Origin: Rhexocercosporidium sp. MPI-PUGE-AT-0058
Lineage: Eukaryota > Ascomycota > Leotiomycetes > Helotiales
DNA length: 64,000 bases
Assembly: GCA_020746875.1 (NCBI GenBank)
Contig: JAGTJL010000007.1
Location: forward strand, 744,001 to 808,000
Reading direction: 5' to 3'
Both the position numbers and the translations under genes were made by a program. A model generated the notes under the pieces. It searched no databases, had not been told where the DNA came from, and saw nothing but the letters and a program-made list of their open reading frames with translations. Numbering within the stretch: position 1 is the stretch's first letter; each line of letters opens with the position of its first letter. This document shows, piece by piece, positions 45,923 to 55,993 of this stretch.

Positions 45923-46904
45923 ATGACTTCACGATACTCCCTCGTTCGCGATGAAAATGAGTCTCACGAGCCAAGAGACGCTGACACATTCTCAGACATC
46001 GACACTTCCTCAACAGCCGACGAGAAAGTTGCACAGCTATTGAAGGCACAAAACTGGAAGCGTCTACGATCTCTTGGGATCACGATTCTTGCCCTAGCCA
46101 TCTTCGCAATCGTCGCACTTGCGCCCTGGGCAGCGTTGCAAGATAAACCGAACAAGCGGTCAAGTCCAGTCCCCGATTGTTTGTCAATCCACGTTCCAGG
46201 TGACTGACATGTACTGATGCGTTGTTAATGTAGTACCGACTGAAACCGTCATATTTGGGAATTATTCTGACTATAGCGCCGCCCCAACCATTGAGAACAA
46301 CGTGATGTGGATGGACTTACTCGGCAGTAAGTTTTAACCCAAGGCTGGCAAAAAACCAAGCACGTCTGAGAAATCGGACACTGACATATCTCGAAAAAAG
46401 CTGGTATGGGCTTTGTTTCGATCAAGGACCCGAAACGATACGGGTTGTTGGACGGAGTATCGAATCCTCACATGCCACCTGACGTGCAGAATTACGGTGT
46501 CAGCATGTATCACCAACTGCACTGCTTGGTAAGACAAAATCCACCCCAAGTCCACCCAAGTCAACCACACTCCACTCAGCCACAAGACTTCTCTCAGAAC
46601 TATTGCTGCAATACTGAATGTTGCCCAGATGATGATACGCACCCTCTACTGGCAAGCACTGCGAGGCGATCGCAATCTCAAAATGGATGAGAATGATGAT
46701 CTCGAAGAAGAGATGGGACATGTGAACCATTGCTTTGATTATATACGCCAGGGTATCATGTGTGCGGGTGATATGTCAATTGAGAGCGCTGCGGATCCGA
46801 GGGATGGGGAGGGACCGCATATTAGTGGGATTGGAATGAGGCATGAGTGTAAGAGTTGGAGTGCTTCGAGGAAGTGGATGGATGAGAATTTGCCGTCGAG
46901 GTGA
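45923..46904 (+). CDS. UstYa-family (DUF3328) oxidase 3
   Basis: Exons 45923-46199, 46234-46326, 46401-46528 and 46629-46904 join in frame to 257 residues. An acidic N-terminus is followed by a transmembrane helix at about 49-71. The motifs are YHQLHCL (His161, His164, Cys165) and GHVNHCFDYIRQGIMC (His197, His200, Cys201), and the C-terminal block (AADPRDGEGPHISGIGMRHECKSW) is complete. The first intron is only 34 bp by this model, so its ends are the least certain. The third UstYa copy of the cluster. Directly behind it lies the RIP-mutated tyrosinase fragment. Confidence 0.82.
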
Positions 46905-47019
46905 GTAGAGGTGTGAGCGTGACGAGTACATCATCGACGCCGTGTCAGTGAAGACACGATGATATGTTGGAACTGCGCCAGTCGGTAAAAGTCGGATGAA
47001 GAGTTGAAAGCCTGGCTAG

Positions 47020-47408
47020 AGTATGGCTGGAAAGTAGGAAATCTGATGCAGCTGACTCGGCTGACGTAGGCGATTAACATTATTATATATAATAAGCTAG
47101 ACTACCTGTAAACTATAAATATATTATTTTAAATTACTACGACTAGGCTGTTTACTTGTCTTAAGCGTATTTGTATTTTAATACTGATTATATTAAGTAT
47201 TTAAATATAAATATAATAAAATTCTCTTCTTAAGCTATTTATTATGTTTAACAAGCTCCTTAACTTTATAAGCGGTGCGATCAAACCTAGGTCGATATTA
47301 TTGTTTAAAGTCGTATTACGAGAAGGTAGCTTATTCACAAATGTAATAGCCCTAGAGACGGCTTTCAGATGGGCTGGCAGGTTCTGCGTTTGCCAGATCC
47401 ACCAGATA
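47020..47408 (-). pseudogene. RIP-mutated fragment of tyrosinase 3' end
   Basis: This stretch matches 54290-54672 over its whole length in the same orientation, covering part of the last tyrosinase exon and its 3' flank. Most differences run one way: C or G at the 54-kb copy is T or A here (for example ATCAACATCATT against ATTAACATTATT, GTAATAGGCTGG against ATAATAAGCTAG), the signature of RIP. There are also small indels. It cannot encode a working enzyme. Its place right behind the third UstYa gene suggests that a tyrosinase once stood here. Confidence 0.8.
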
Positions 47409-47781
47409 CTCGGGCCCGCTCAGACCTTTCCACCCCTCACCGCACTTCTGGGGAATTTTAATAAACAAACCTTGTGACTTTACCCCGTGCATTCCTTCTT
47501 CTAAAATTTTGTATCCTTAAATAACAAGCCTGCCTTGGTATCTACAATAATAGCCTACCGCTACTCTTTGTGTTATCTGGGTACATACTATAGCTTTGCT
47601 AGAGCTATATCAGGGGGGTTGATTAGATATAGCTTAAAACATTATACTGTTGCTAGTGGCTCTATGTAACGGGTTGAGGTGCCCTATTCCACGCTCCAGC
47701 TCCTGGTTCGTGCGCTCCCATGCTCGTCTTGTCTCACTGTCGTTAGGTGACCCTGGAAATCCCTACTCACGTGACTGCTAG
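47409..47781. other. intergenic relic, no gene seen
   Basis: Low-GC sequence with a short G-run (CAGGGGGGTTG, about 47611). It looks like decayed repeat DNA, but no family was recognised. Confidence 0.3.
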
Positions 47782-48084
47782 TTTTGTGACAACTTCATAT
47801 TTGAAAACAACGGGAACACCCTCTGCCTATACTTCACCGTTGAATTCAAGAAAGACAAGAATTCCGACGACACTACAACGAATCAACTCGCGACCGCCGT
47901 AGCTCTCGCTCTCCATAACCGCTATATACTTAAGCACCGGTATATTCAAGCTGCTAGGCAAGCGTGGTCAGATACGAACGTGAAGCAGCAGATCCGGCAC
48001 TATGGACATAACTTCGCCGGCCGCGAGTACCAATTCTGGCGAATCCAACCGGATGTCTCGCAGCAAGATATTAACACCGGATAG
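47782..48084 (+). pseudogene. fragment of a conserved fungal gene
   Basis: About 100 codons are open between stops, without an ATG. The text (FTVEFKKD...TTTNQLATAVALALHNRYILK...AARQAW) resembles a recurring, uncharacterised family of large fungal proteins that I know only as predicted ORFs. Both ends are missing, so it is treated as a relic carried into the cluster region. Confidence 0.4.
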
Positions 48085-49154
48085 AGTACAGGGAACGAGT
48101 CACTTGGAGAGTTGTGGTAGATCCGACACGAAGATTTTGCGTACACGGGAGATGATGTCTTGGTGGGATCTCCTTGCTCGAGTTGGAGCTGTTCGGACAT
48201 GTCAGCTACCACCATCATAGCGTGCGAATGGATAGATACGTGTATCCTGCCTGCTCGCTCTTTTTTTGAGACCATTGTTGACTTTGGGGTACCTCCTCCC
48301 AACACTTGACGCCAAACAAAGTAAACAGAATAATGACAACTTGATGATGTGGAACACCTGCGAAACGTCTGCGGCAGTTACTTTGAAGCCACGAACTGCC
48401 TCCACGAAATGCCTCCACGATCCCACGTTTCAGCGCTTTCCCCTCATAATTTCTGGTAAGCAAGCCCAGAACCCACCCGAAGGTGCTGAAACAAGCAATC
48501 TTCAGCCCCGTTACGGGTTCCAGCCGTACTTCCCTGCCTGCCTCAGACTACCGAAAGGTAAGGGAAAACGCGGTCGCGGTCAGAAGAAAAAGGCAGGCAA
48601 CCCGAGCTAGAGGGAGACATTATAGAGACGGCGAGGATGTGGGCGAAAGCGCAACAGTGCTGAATCTTGAAGGGCTAGAGTCAACGGGCAGATGCCAATT
48701 GCCTTGATGATGCAGGCCAGCAAAAGCAAAACACAGGCTCTTCTTACTGTCCTTCTCGAATGACTCTGTATCTGTGTGCATCGAAACCAGGCAGAGATGC
48801 CAAGAGTCCAAGACCCACCACAACTCATAAAACCGAAGACATACCTTACCTTTCAGCCATAGAACATGCGAAGGAAGACATTCCAAATTGGCCAAGAAGA
48901 TGCAGCCAAGTAAGATGCAGACGAGCTTGTGATCTAAGCGAATCGTAATGTTGACTTCTATGCGCCAATGGCTCAATAAAAAAGCGATATATGGCTATTG
49001 GTCGATTAATATTCAGCTGATAATTATGGATGGGTGGACTCCGTACAGAAAACACCGCCCACTTCCCCCTCGGTTCAGAGTATTAATAAGGCATGTATCC
49101 TGAATTCCTGTGGTCCTTCATTCGAAATCGCCTGTCATAACTTGCCCACCATCA
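48085..49154. other. intergenic, no gene seen
   Basis: Short frames on both strands with no clear protein. A basic segment (KGKGKRGRGQKKK, about 48555-48595) is probably chance or relic coding. Confidence 0.35.
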
Positions 49155-50370
49155 TGGCACCGCGAATTACCGGCTATCATGTCTTCTATGGCGACTTCCC
49201 AAAGGTATTCGCGCTGCAGCAGAAATTCTACGCGAAGTCGCCTGGAGAGGAACCACTAGTCACAGCTCATCGTCGAGCGTTCTACCGCAATATTGTCGTA
49301 TCGATCCTCGCCCAAGTCTCTGCATACCCAGGATATCGGCGCGAGATGTATGATTCGTTGATTACATACATCGATCAACACAAAAGTGTCGATGGACTTG
49401 AAAGCCTTTCCTCACGCTGCAGGGGATGCTAGAGGTCTAAGCCGACACGGAGCTGTACCAGCGAGGTCTTGGGGCCTGGCGTCGACACGCAAACAATCTC
49501 ACAGCCGTTGGTGCTGGCGGAGTTGTATTTTATGATGTCCAATCCAAGGTGCACACTCCTTTACCACTAGAAGCTGTGAGCCAGATCCGTAAAGGGTTTG
49601 GGCTCGAGCACAAAGCCTCCATTGTGCACAAGATCCAAGGACTGTCGACGTCTCAGATATCGAACGCATTGCATTTCGCTCAAAACTAAAAAGGCCATGG
49701 ATTTCGACTTTTACATCTACCGCACTTCGATCCTCCCCGTCTCTTGCCTGGAATCCTCCCCGGTCAGCCTCCCTTGCAGCAACGCCCAGCACCAGCCGAC
49801 AACACCGCTCCTCCCTCCAGAGGCAAGGCGGTAAGAGATAGTATTAGAGCATTAGCTGGCACTCTCGTCATAGCAGGCCTAGCGATGGAAACATTCCCCC
49901 TTCCAGAACCTAATAACAAAGCTACCGGTGCTATCTTGGTTGTAGTCGGTGTCGCGATGGAGACTGCCTTGGACATTGGTGAATTCGTAGGCGATCTGAC
50001 GGATATGGATAGTGGGACGGTCGATGCAACCGACCAAACCCAAAGTGAAAACAATTTACCACCAGGAACGGTAGTAGAAGACCTAGCAAGAAATACTGGA
50101 AGTTCCGATCCTTGGATTGATTTCGGTGGAGAAGATGGGGGTGAAGCTGGGGAAGCTACCGCTGATGCTGGAGAGGGCGATGAGGGTGACGCTACCGATA
50201 GATGCTTCGTCGCCACCACTTTGGTCCACATGGCGGATGGTAACCTGCTGCCCATCGCCTCAATTCAAACCGGAGACATCGTACTCGGCGTTCAAGATTC
50301 CCAAATCAAGCCATGCACTGTCCTGCAACTATTTCTGGACGCACTGACCACTTGCCTAATCGAGCAGTAG
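49155..50370 (+). pseudogene. remnant of a Hint-domain protein
   Basis: The first open part starts at an ATG (49155) and ends at a TAG (49429). Coding-like sequence then goes on in other frames, with stops at about 49446 and 49687, up to a last open segment that ends at 50370. That segment has a hydrophobic Gly/Ala stretch, an acidic Gly/Asp/Glu linker, then CFVATTLVHMADG...PIASIQTGDIVLG (50203 on). This is the start of a Hint (hedgehog/intein) fold: catalytic Cys first, TxV, MADG, PIxxIxxGDxVLG. Hint domains self-cleave, and in bacteria they often release C-terminal toxin domains. Here the protein stops about 30 residues after the A block, so the rest of the Hint fold and any cargo are missing. 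I describe it as broken and do not reconstruct it. Confidence 0.45.
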
Positions 50371-50783
50371 CCTGGCGCTAATTAGTAAGTTAAAGTAAAT
50401 AGGCCAATGGAAATAGACCGTGCATTATCATGAGCGAGAGAGCGCCTGAGGCACTGAGATAATGTTCTTGCAGGTGAACAAATAACCCGGGCGGGCGGAG
50501 TCCATCAGACCGCCGGATGTCATCGCCGATACCAGACCTCCGCCTACTCCTTTAGATGGGAGATCTTCAGCACGATGACTTCGTTGAAACTTTTTTTCTT
50601 GCTCAACTATATTGCTTTTATTGATCTCTCTCAGAAGAAGAGCATGTATTAACGGTATGTTGGCATAAGACTGTACTAGGACCCTTTAAACTTTGGAAGA
50701 TATATGTTCACTGTCTTTTCTATATCTCATGGGGGCTTGAAGAAATTAAAAGGAACTTATATGAATGACAGCATCGTGTGATC
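50371..50783. other. intergenic, no gene seen
   Basis: Spacer after the Hint remnant. No features were recognised. Confidence 0.4.
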
Positions 50784-52420
50784 CTAGTCCTCTTCAGACC
50801 TTCTTCGACTCCGACTGCTCCTCCTTCCTGTCCTCCCAGACTCGCGCGTGCCAGACTCTCCACGCTGAGCACGCGCCTTTCTCTCCGCCTCCCGATACAA
50901 CCATGGGTTTGAAATGGGCGGAGTCTTCTTGAGTTTGTTGCCGGTTCTTTCTCCTCTTTCCACCGCGTTGCGCCGAGTCGATGGCGCTCGGCTGGAGGAG
51001 CTGGGTCGGGAGTAAGACTCAGAGCTCGCCCTTGAAGATGGCCGGGAAGAGCCACTCCTGCGTCGTTTCCGTGACGAATGGCTCCCTGAATAGAAGCCGG
51101 AGTCCCTGTCGCTGTCTGTGGACGCAGGAGACTGGCTCCGAGATCGATGAGACCGACTATTCCTGGTTGTTTGGTACTCGGGAGTTTGAGGGGGAGTGTG
51201 ATAGCGTATTCGGCTTGGAGATGGCTGCGCGCGCGGTCGTGAAGGTCGAATGGGTGACGGAGATCTACGTTGATCACTTCGTTGACTACCATGGCGATAA
51301 TCCTCGTCGATATGAGAGTGTGTTGGGTTGTTGAATGATCCTCGAGCGGAACGTGATCGGTGAGGGCTTAAAGTAAGTCTGTGATCTTGAAATGATTCCT
51401 CTTCACTTTCGTAGTCGGAGTTAGGTATGCGCACGCCTTGCCTCCCTCGACTCCGAGACTGGCGGGATTGGCGACGTCCGGAAGAACGTGATATATGCTG
51501 GTGCTCCGGCTCACGTCCCTTCGAACCCCGACTCTCCTTCCATCGATCGACTCGTCGCTAATTGGGTAATGACCGGTGTGTTGATCTGGATGAGCTTGAG
51601 AGGAGGAATTTGGCTCACGTGATGCAGAGAAACTCAGAGTCGAAAAGCTATGAACAACCCGATCCCTCCATCCTGAACGAGAAGATACCGACCGGTTCGT
51701 CGAGTATGAAAGCTCTGGAGTGATCTCCTCTGCCAATCTCCTCAACCGAGTAAGATCGACATGGAGACGCATGTTTGTATATCTTGATCGTTCATGACCT
51801 CGTCGCACCTCCCCAAGAAGAAGCCGCAGCTGATTTTCTTCTCTGGCTACCACACCTTCTGAAAGAACATCGCCTATGTCAAGATGGCTGGGAAGATTCC
51901 TGAGGCTTGCCCTTCGAACCTCGTCTCGGACGTACCTATTGATTATGTGAGCTACATTCTGTTTAGTTTCCAAGTAGGGGACCTACAACGACACGGCGAT
52001 AAAAGCTATTTTGATCCACCTTCCACAATCATCAAGTCGGTCTTGAGATATTTCAATTTGATTCCAGCCAGTCAACATCGCTATCCGGTGGAAAAATCGC
52101 AGCGAGGAGTTCCTTTCGAACCTTCTGTAGAAGCGGTACACTTTCCTGTACATGTCTTTGCAGTAGTCGCAAAGAGTTCTGATGATATTGTAAAGATCCG
52201 TTGGGATGAAAACCCGAACTCTGCGCACCGTCCTCCAGATTTCATCGATGCTCGCATTGAATTCTATCGCTTGGTTTCCTAAGAACCGGGATTCTGCTCG
52301 TGACCTGATGATATTCTTTCCGTTGTGAAGTAATCTTCCAACATGAACAAGCAGACCGCCGAGGGCGATAGTTAAGGTCCTTGACTCAGCGTCAGTATTA
52401 ATGAGAGAGAGAACGTTCAA
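50784..52420 (-). CDS. hypothetical protein, Ser/Arg-rich C-terminus (model uncertain)
   Basis: Three adjoining minus-strand open segments (52420-51983, 51973-51368, 51434-50784) look like parts of one gene. The first is amphipathic and helical (around SRTLTIALGGLLVHVGRLL) and resembles the N-terminal domain of many fungal STAND or ankyrin proteins, but I cannot assign it. The last is strongly Ser/Arg-rich, like splicing-related or disordered tails. A TAG separates the first two segments, and I found no junction that joins the second and third in frame. No ATG opens the first segment. It could be a gene with unseen introns or a decaying one. Confidence 0.3.
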
Positions 52421-53386
52421 TCTCGGGACGCCTACAAAGGGTCAACCATGGTTCTTAATGCTAACAGTCAAAGCTACAAGTTTAAATCACGAAGGTTGGG
52501 GTTTTGGCGGTGGCATGCCTGGAACCGCCAAACCGTGTTCATTGATAAAGGGGGGGAGCTTTGAACTTATAAGAGAAGTGGCTCAATCATCTTTTTACTG
52601 TTCTAATCCCAAAAGATAGGCCAATAATTGCTTGACAAGTAGATGCCATGCTGTTGGTTGAGGTTGTACACTGCAAGGGCTGTGTTCGTCATACTGGGCT
52701 CATTATTTTGCACATGCGGGGTATGGGACCCGGAATCGACTTGTTTTGCCTTCAACCCTGAAAGGTTGCGGTTCGTCGAAGGTTAAAAGCTTGGATGTGG
52801 TACAGCCGCCACAAGCTGCATGTCTCATGCGGCATACATCGAGTTCGCGTATGATGTACCTCAGCCCCCAGCCTCATGAGGATACGGCGGAACAACAACA
52901 AAGGTTAGCATTGCCTAATATTTCCATAACATTGACCTACAATGATAACAAGGAAAGATGATCACCAGTAAGGTATATCATCGACGCAAATAGATGTGGG
53001 CGAACGCCTTGCTCCAGAGCTGTTCGTCCGAACTTCCGGAGAAGCGCGGTGTCTCATTGAGCGTATTGACAGGCGAGAGCTTGGGGAAATCAACAACATT
53101 CCATGGAACCACGTCAATGCCAAGGGTAAACTGAATGCGCAGCGTGCATAACCAGAAGAAGTTTCATGATATGCAAGTCGCATCCTTCAGGCTGACTCGA
53201 GAATCGGAAAGCAAAACAATGGTGGTTTGTTTTGGTGGCGGCCCCTGAATTTGCCGAATGGTCTCGCTTAGCGGACTGCATCGTGGAGAGAGAAAACCGG
53301 GCAGTCGACAGGTCGAGCAGCAAGTTCGGATTGGCTGTGCCAGTGACACGTAAATTGTCAAGTACTGTACGTTTTTCTCCCGCGTC
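52421..53386. other. intergenic, no gene seen
   Basis: Nearly 1 kb without supported coding sequence on either strand. Confidence 0.4.
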
Positions 53387-54130
53387 ATGGCTCAGGCTAA
53401 GCTTCACTTCAAGTCAGCCCATCGTTCCTCCCGTGCGAGAAGAACGGAGAAGGCACATAGTGTGCAGACGGCAGAATTGATGGGCGAAGTTGGATTCAAG
53501 TGCATCGGATTCAATTGGGTGGGTATACCTCCTTCTAGATCCCTCGCAATCGCTCACATCGCCTCGTAGATTCCCCGAACAATAAACATGCTCGGCGCAT
53601 TCCGCTCCTCTCTACCCGCGGAAATAGTATCCTCTCTAAACACGAAACCCGCACGAATCCCCTCCACAGCGAACATATCAGTCATCATAGTGCGGGGTAA
53701 AGCATTGTGGAAATCTATATACCGGCCCTTCGACAGCAAGCTGGAATCCAAGCTCGCAGAATCCCATCCCGAATTTCCGGTGCATATTCTGTATCATGAG
53801 TACGGCGCGCTCTTTGCGGATCCAGAGAGCGGAGTACCGGTCGGTGCCAATGTTGGGAGGGTGTTGACGAGTATTGTTGCTGTGGCTTGTTTGAGAGCAC
53901 AGGGAGGTGTGGGACCACAAGTCATAAGCCATGTATTTGGATTAAGGAAGGCATTTGAGGATGGGAGTGCGGAGGCTGAAGGGGAGGTCAGTGAGGGTGA
54001 TAGGTGGTTGGCCTCAGATGAGGGAGGTCAGTGGTTACTTGGGAGCGCGGATGGGATTGTGGATGCTATTGGGGAGGGGAATGGAAGTGGCTTTGCTACT
54101 GGATTGGATAAGATCAAGAGCAAGCTGTAG
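53387..54130 (+). CDS. conserved fungal protein, possibly AhpD/CMD-like
   Basis: Exons 53387-53518 and 53570-54130 join in frame to 230 residues. The junction restores a continuous family segment (GFKCIGFN...IPRTINMLGAFRSSLP), and the second half has NVGRVLTSIVAVACLRAQGG and PQVISHVFGLRKAFEDG, then an acidic region. I recognise this pattern from ascomycete proteins annotated loosely as alkylhydroperoxidase/carboxymuconolactone-decarboxylase-like, but the usual CxxC is not visible, so no function is assigned. The first 30 residues read poorly, and a better N-terminal text lies in another frame upstream (about 53430-53475), so the 5' part may be frameshifted. It lies between the tyrosinase and the Hint remnant. 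Confidence 0.5.
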
Positions 54131-54289
54131 ATTTGGATTTGGATCGTATATAAACAATAGAGTATTTTGCTTCCAGCTGTGCCCAGCATTCTGAGGTGGA
54201 AGAATGGTTTGCACTACCTCACCGAATCTTTGCACAGCCGACTCTCTCAACCTTACTCCCGGCCTCCAGACTTCTTTATCCTTCAACGA

Positions 54290-54672
54290 GAGTATGGCTG
54301 GGGAGTAGGAAATCTGATGCAGCTAACTGGGCTGACGTAGGCGATCAACATCATTATATGTAATAGGCTGGACCATCTGTAAACTACAAAATATGTTATT
54401 TTGTATTACTACGACCAAGCCGTTTGCTTATCCTTAGCGTATTCGTATTTTGACACCGAATATTCAAACATAGATGTAGCAGAATTCTCCTCCCAAGCCA
54501 CCCATTGTGTTCAATAAGCTCCCTAGCTTTACAGGCGGTGCGATCAAACCCAGGTCGACATCATCGTTCAGAGTCGCATTGCGAGAGGGCGGCTCATTCG
54601 CAAATGTAATAGTCCCAGAGACGGCTTTCAGACGGGCTGGCAGGTTCTGCGTTTGCCAGATCCACCAGACAC
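54290..54672 (-). repeat. source copy of the duplicated tyrosinase 3' segment
   Basis: The unmutated partner of 47020-47408, in direct orientation about 7.3 kb away. It overlaps the last exon of the tyrosinase gene (to its stop at 54464) and 170 bp beyond. Confidence 0.8.
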
Positions 54673-55993
54673 GATCGATCATACCGTGATGGAGGAAGAA
54701 TGCTGGGTCGCCGGGAGAGGTGAAGAAGTCCTAATTAAAGCATGTTAGATATGTTTTATTTCGCAATTTGTGATTGATATGGGACAAGGAAGCCTTCATA
54801 CCCCGCCCGGATCGCCACCGATTGTGAAGTGACCGCCTGCGTGAACACCCCACTTCCCCTCTGGAAATTGGCCTTGCATGACAGTCTGGAACCAGTAGAT
54901 ATCAGCGTGGAGAGGTTCGGTAATGAGGCTGTAGGTGTAATTCGTTGCGGTTACGGCTGAAGAGTTTGGATTGACGTCTCGGCGAAGGCACCGTGGGTTG
55001 TAGCCCAAGCCGTCAGCTTGAGGATTTGGAGGGACGTCTGAGATCGACGCGGCGAGGGGGCCGAGATTCACGCTCATGCTGGGATACGTTAGCTTTATCT
55101 CTCTAGCAATTAGCAATAGAGGAGGGATATCTACTTCTTGAATGGTCCGGTGGTGACACATCCTCCTCCAACTCCAGGTGGGATTACATCGAAGGGCGGG
55201 GGAGCTCCAGGGATAATAACACCGGTATGATTGGTGTAGAGCCCGTTGCCCGATAAACTTGTATCGCTGCCATCGAACAAGGGAGAGTTTATTGGGTCAC
55301 TGGTTCATCGTCAGTTCCTGTAAGTCTCAAGGGCAATCGAAGACGAACCTAGCATAACGACCCCAATTCCAGTACGGTTGATAGCCTTTATAGCCGCACT
55401 CTTCACGAAGAGCTGTCTCATATGCCCAGACGAAGTATCTATGCCAGGAGAGGAAGTTGCCCTGAATACGTTAGAGAAAGCAAAGGGAAGCGGAGAAAGT
55501 GGGAGGTGTACTGTAGAGTGGATTGAGAAGGTCTGTTGGATGTGTACAAGTACAAAGTCGTCATATCTAGGTGATTGGGAATTAGCAAACGCAACAAAAA
55601 TGGACGAGGTATCTCTGGATGGAGTGAAGTGTGCGAGGCAGTCACTTGCCTGGAGCGTGCGCCTGGTGCTATGGAGGGTGGAGTTTTGGATGGCTTGGAT
55701 TGGAGACACAAGACGGCTGCAATGTATTTCTTCTTGTCGGGAGCGGAAAGATCGCCCCTGTGTTAAGTAAGCAGAGAAAAAGTCGAAGAAATATTTGAAG
55801 CTCACCATTCTCTTCGCTTGACAGCGTTCGCAACGGTACACTTGCTATGCACCTTCGTCTGGTAGATCGCGAGGTTGACGAGACCCTTTGCAGCGAGCAG
55901 ATCTACAGCATCTGGGAGATGTAAAGGCTGTGGGATTGCGGTTGTAAAGCCAAGGAGGAAAGACAAGGCCAGAAGAAAGGGAAGGGGCTGCAT
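54464..55993 (-). CDS. secreted tyrosinase (type-3 copper oxidase), UstQ/PhomQ-like
   Basis: Seven exons join in frame to 390 residues: 55993-55806, 55757-55650, 55566-55512, 55461-55349, 55299-55135, 55078-54802, 54730-54464. The second intron is GC-AG. There is a signal peptide at about 1-19. The CuA site has His107, His115 and His124 (HIQQTFSIHST, GNFLSWHRYF); the CuB site has His289, His293 and His316 (HAGGHF, DPAFFLHHGMIDRVWW). Tyrosinases oxidise phenols to o-quinones. Short secreted forms of this length occur in ustiloxin (UstQ) and phomopsin clusters, where they are implicated in modification of the Tyr-containing core. It lies 7.5 kb from the third UstYa gene, and its 3' end has a RIP-mutated copy next to that gene, tying it to the cluster. 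Membership is inference. Confidence 0.88.

Noticed and set aside
51500..51560. GGTTCGA-like tRNA B-box sequence
   Set aside because: No matching A box or cloverleaf around it; no tRNA gene was found anywhere in the window.
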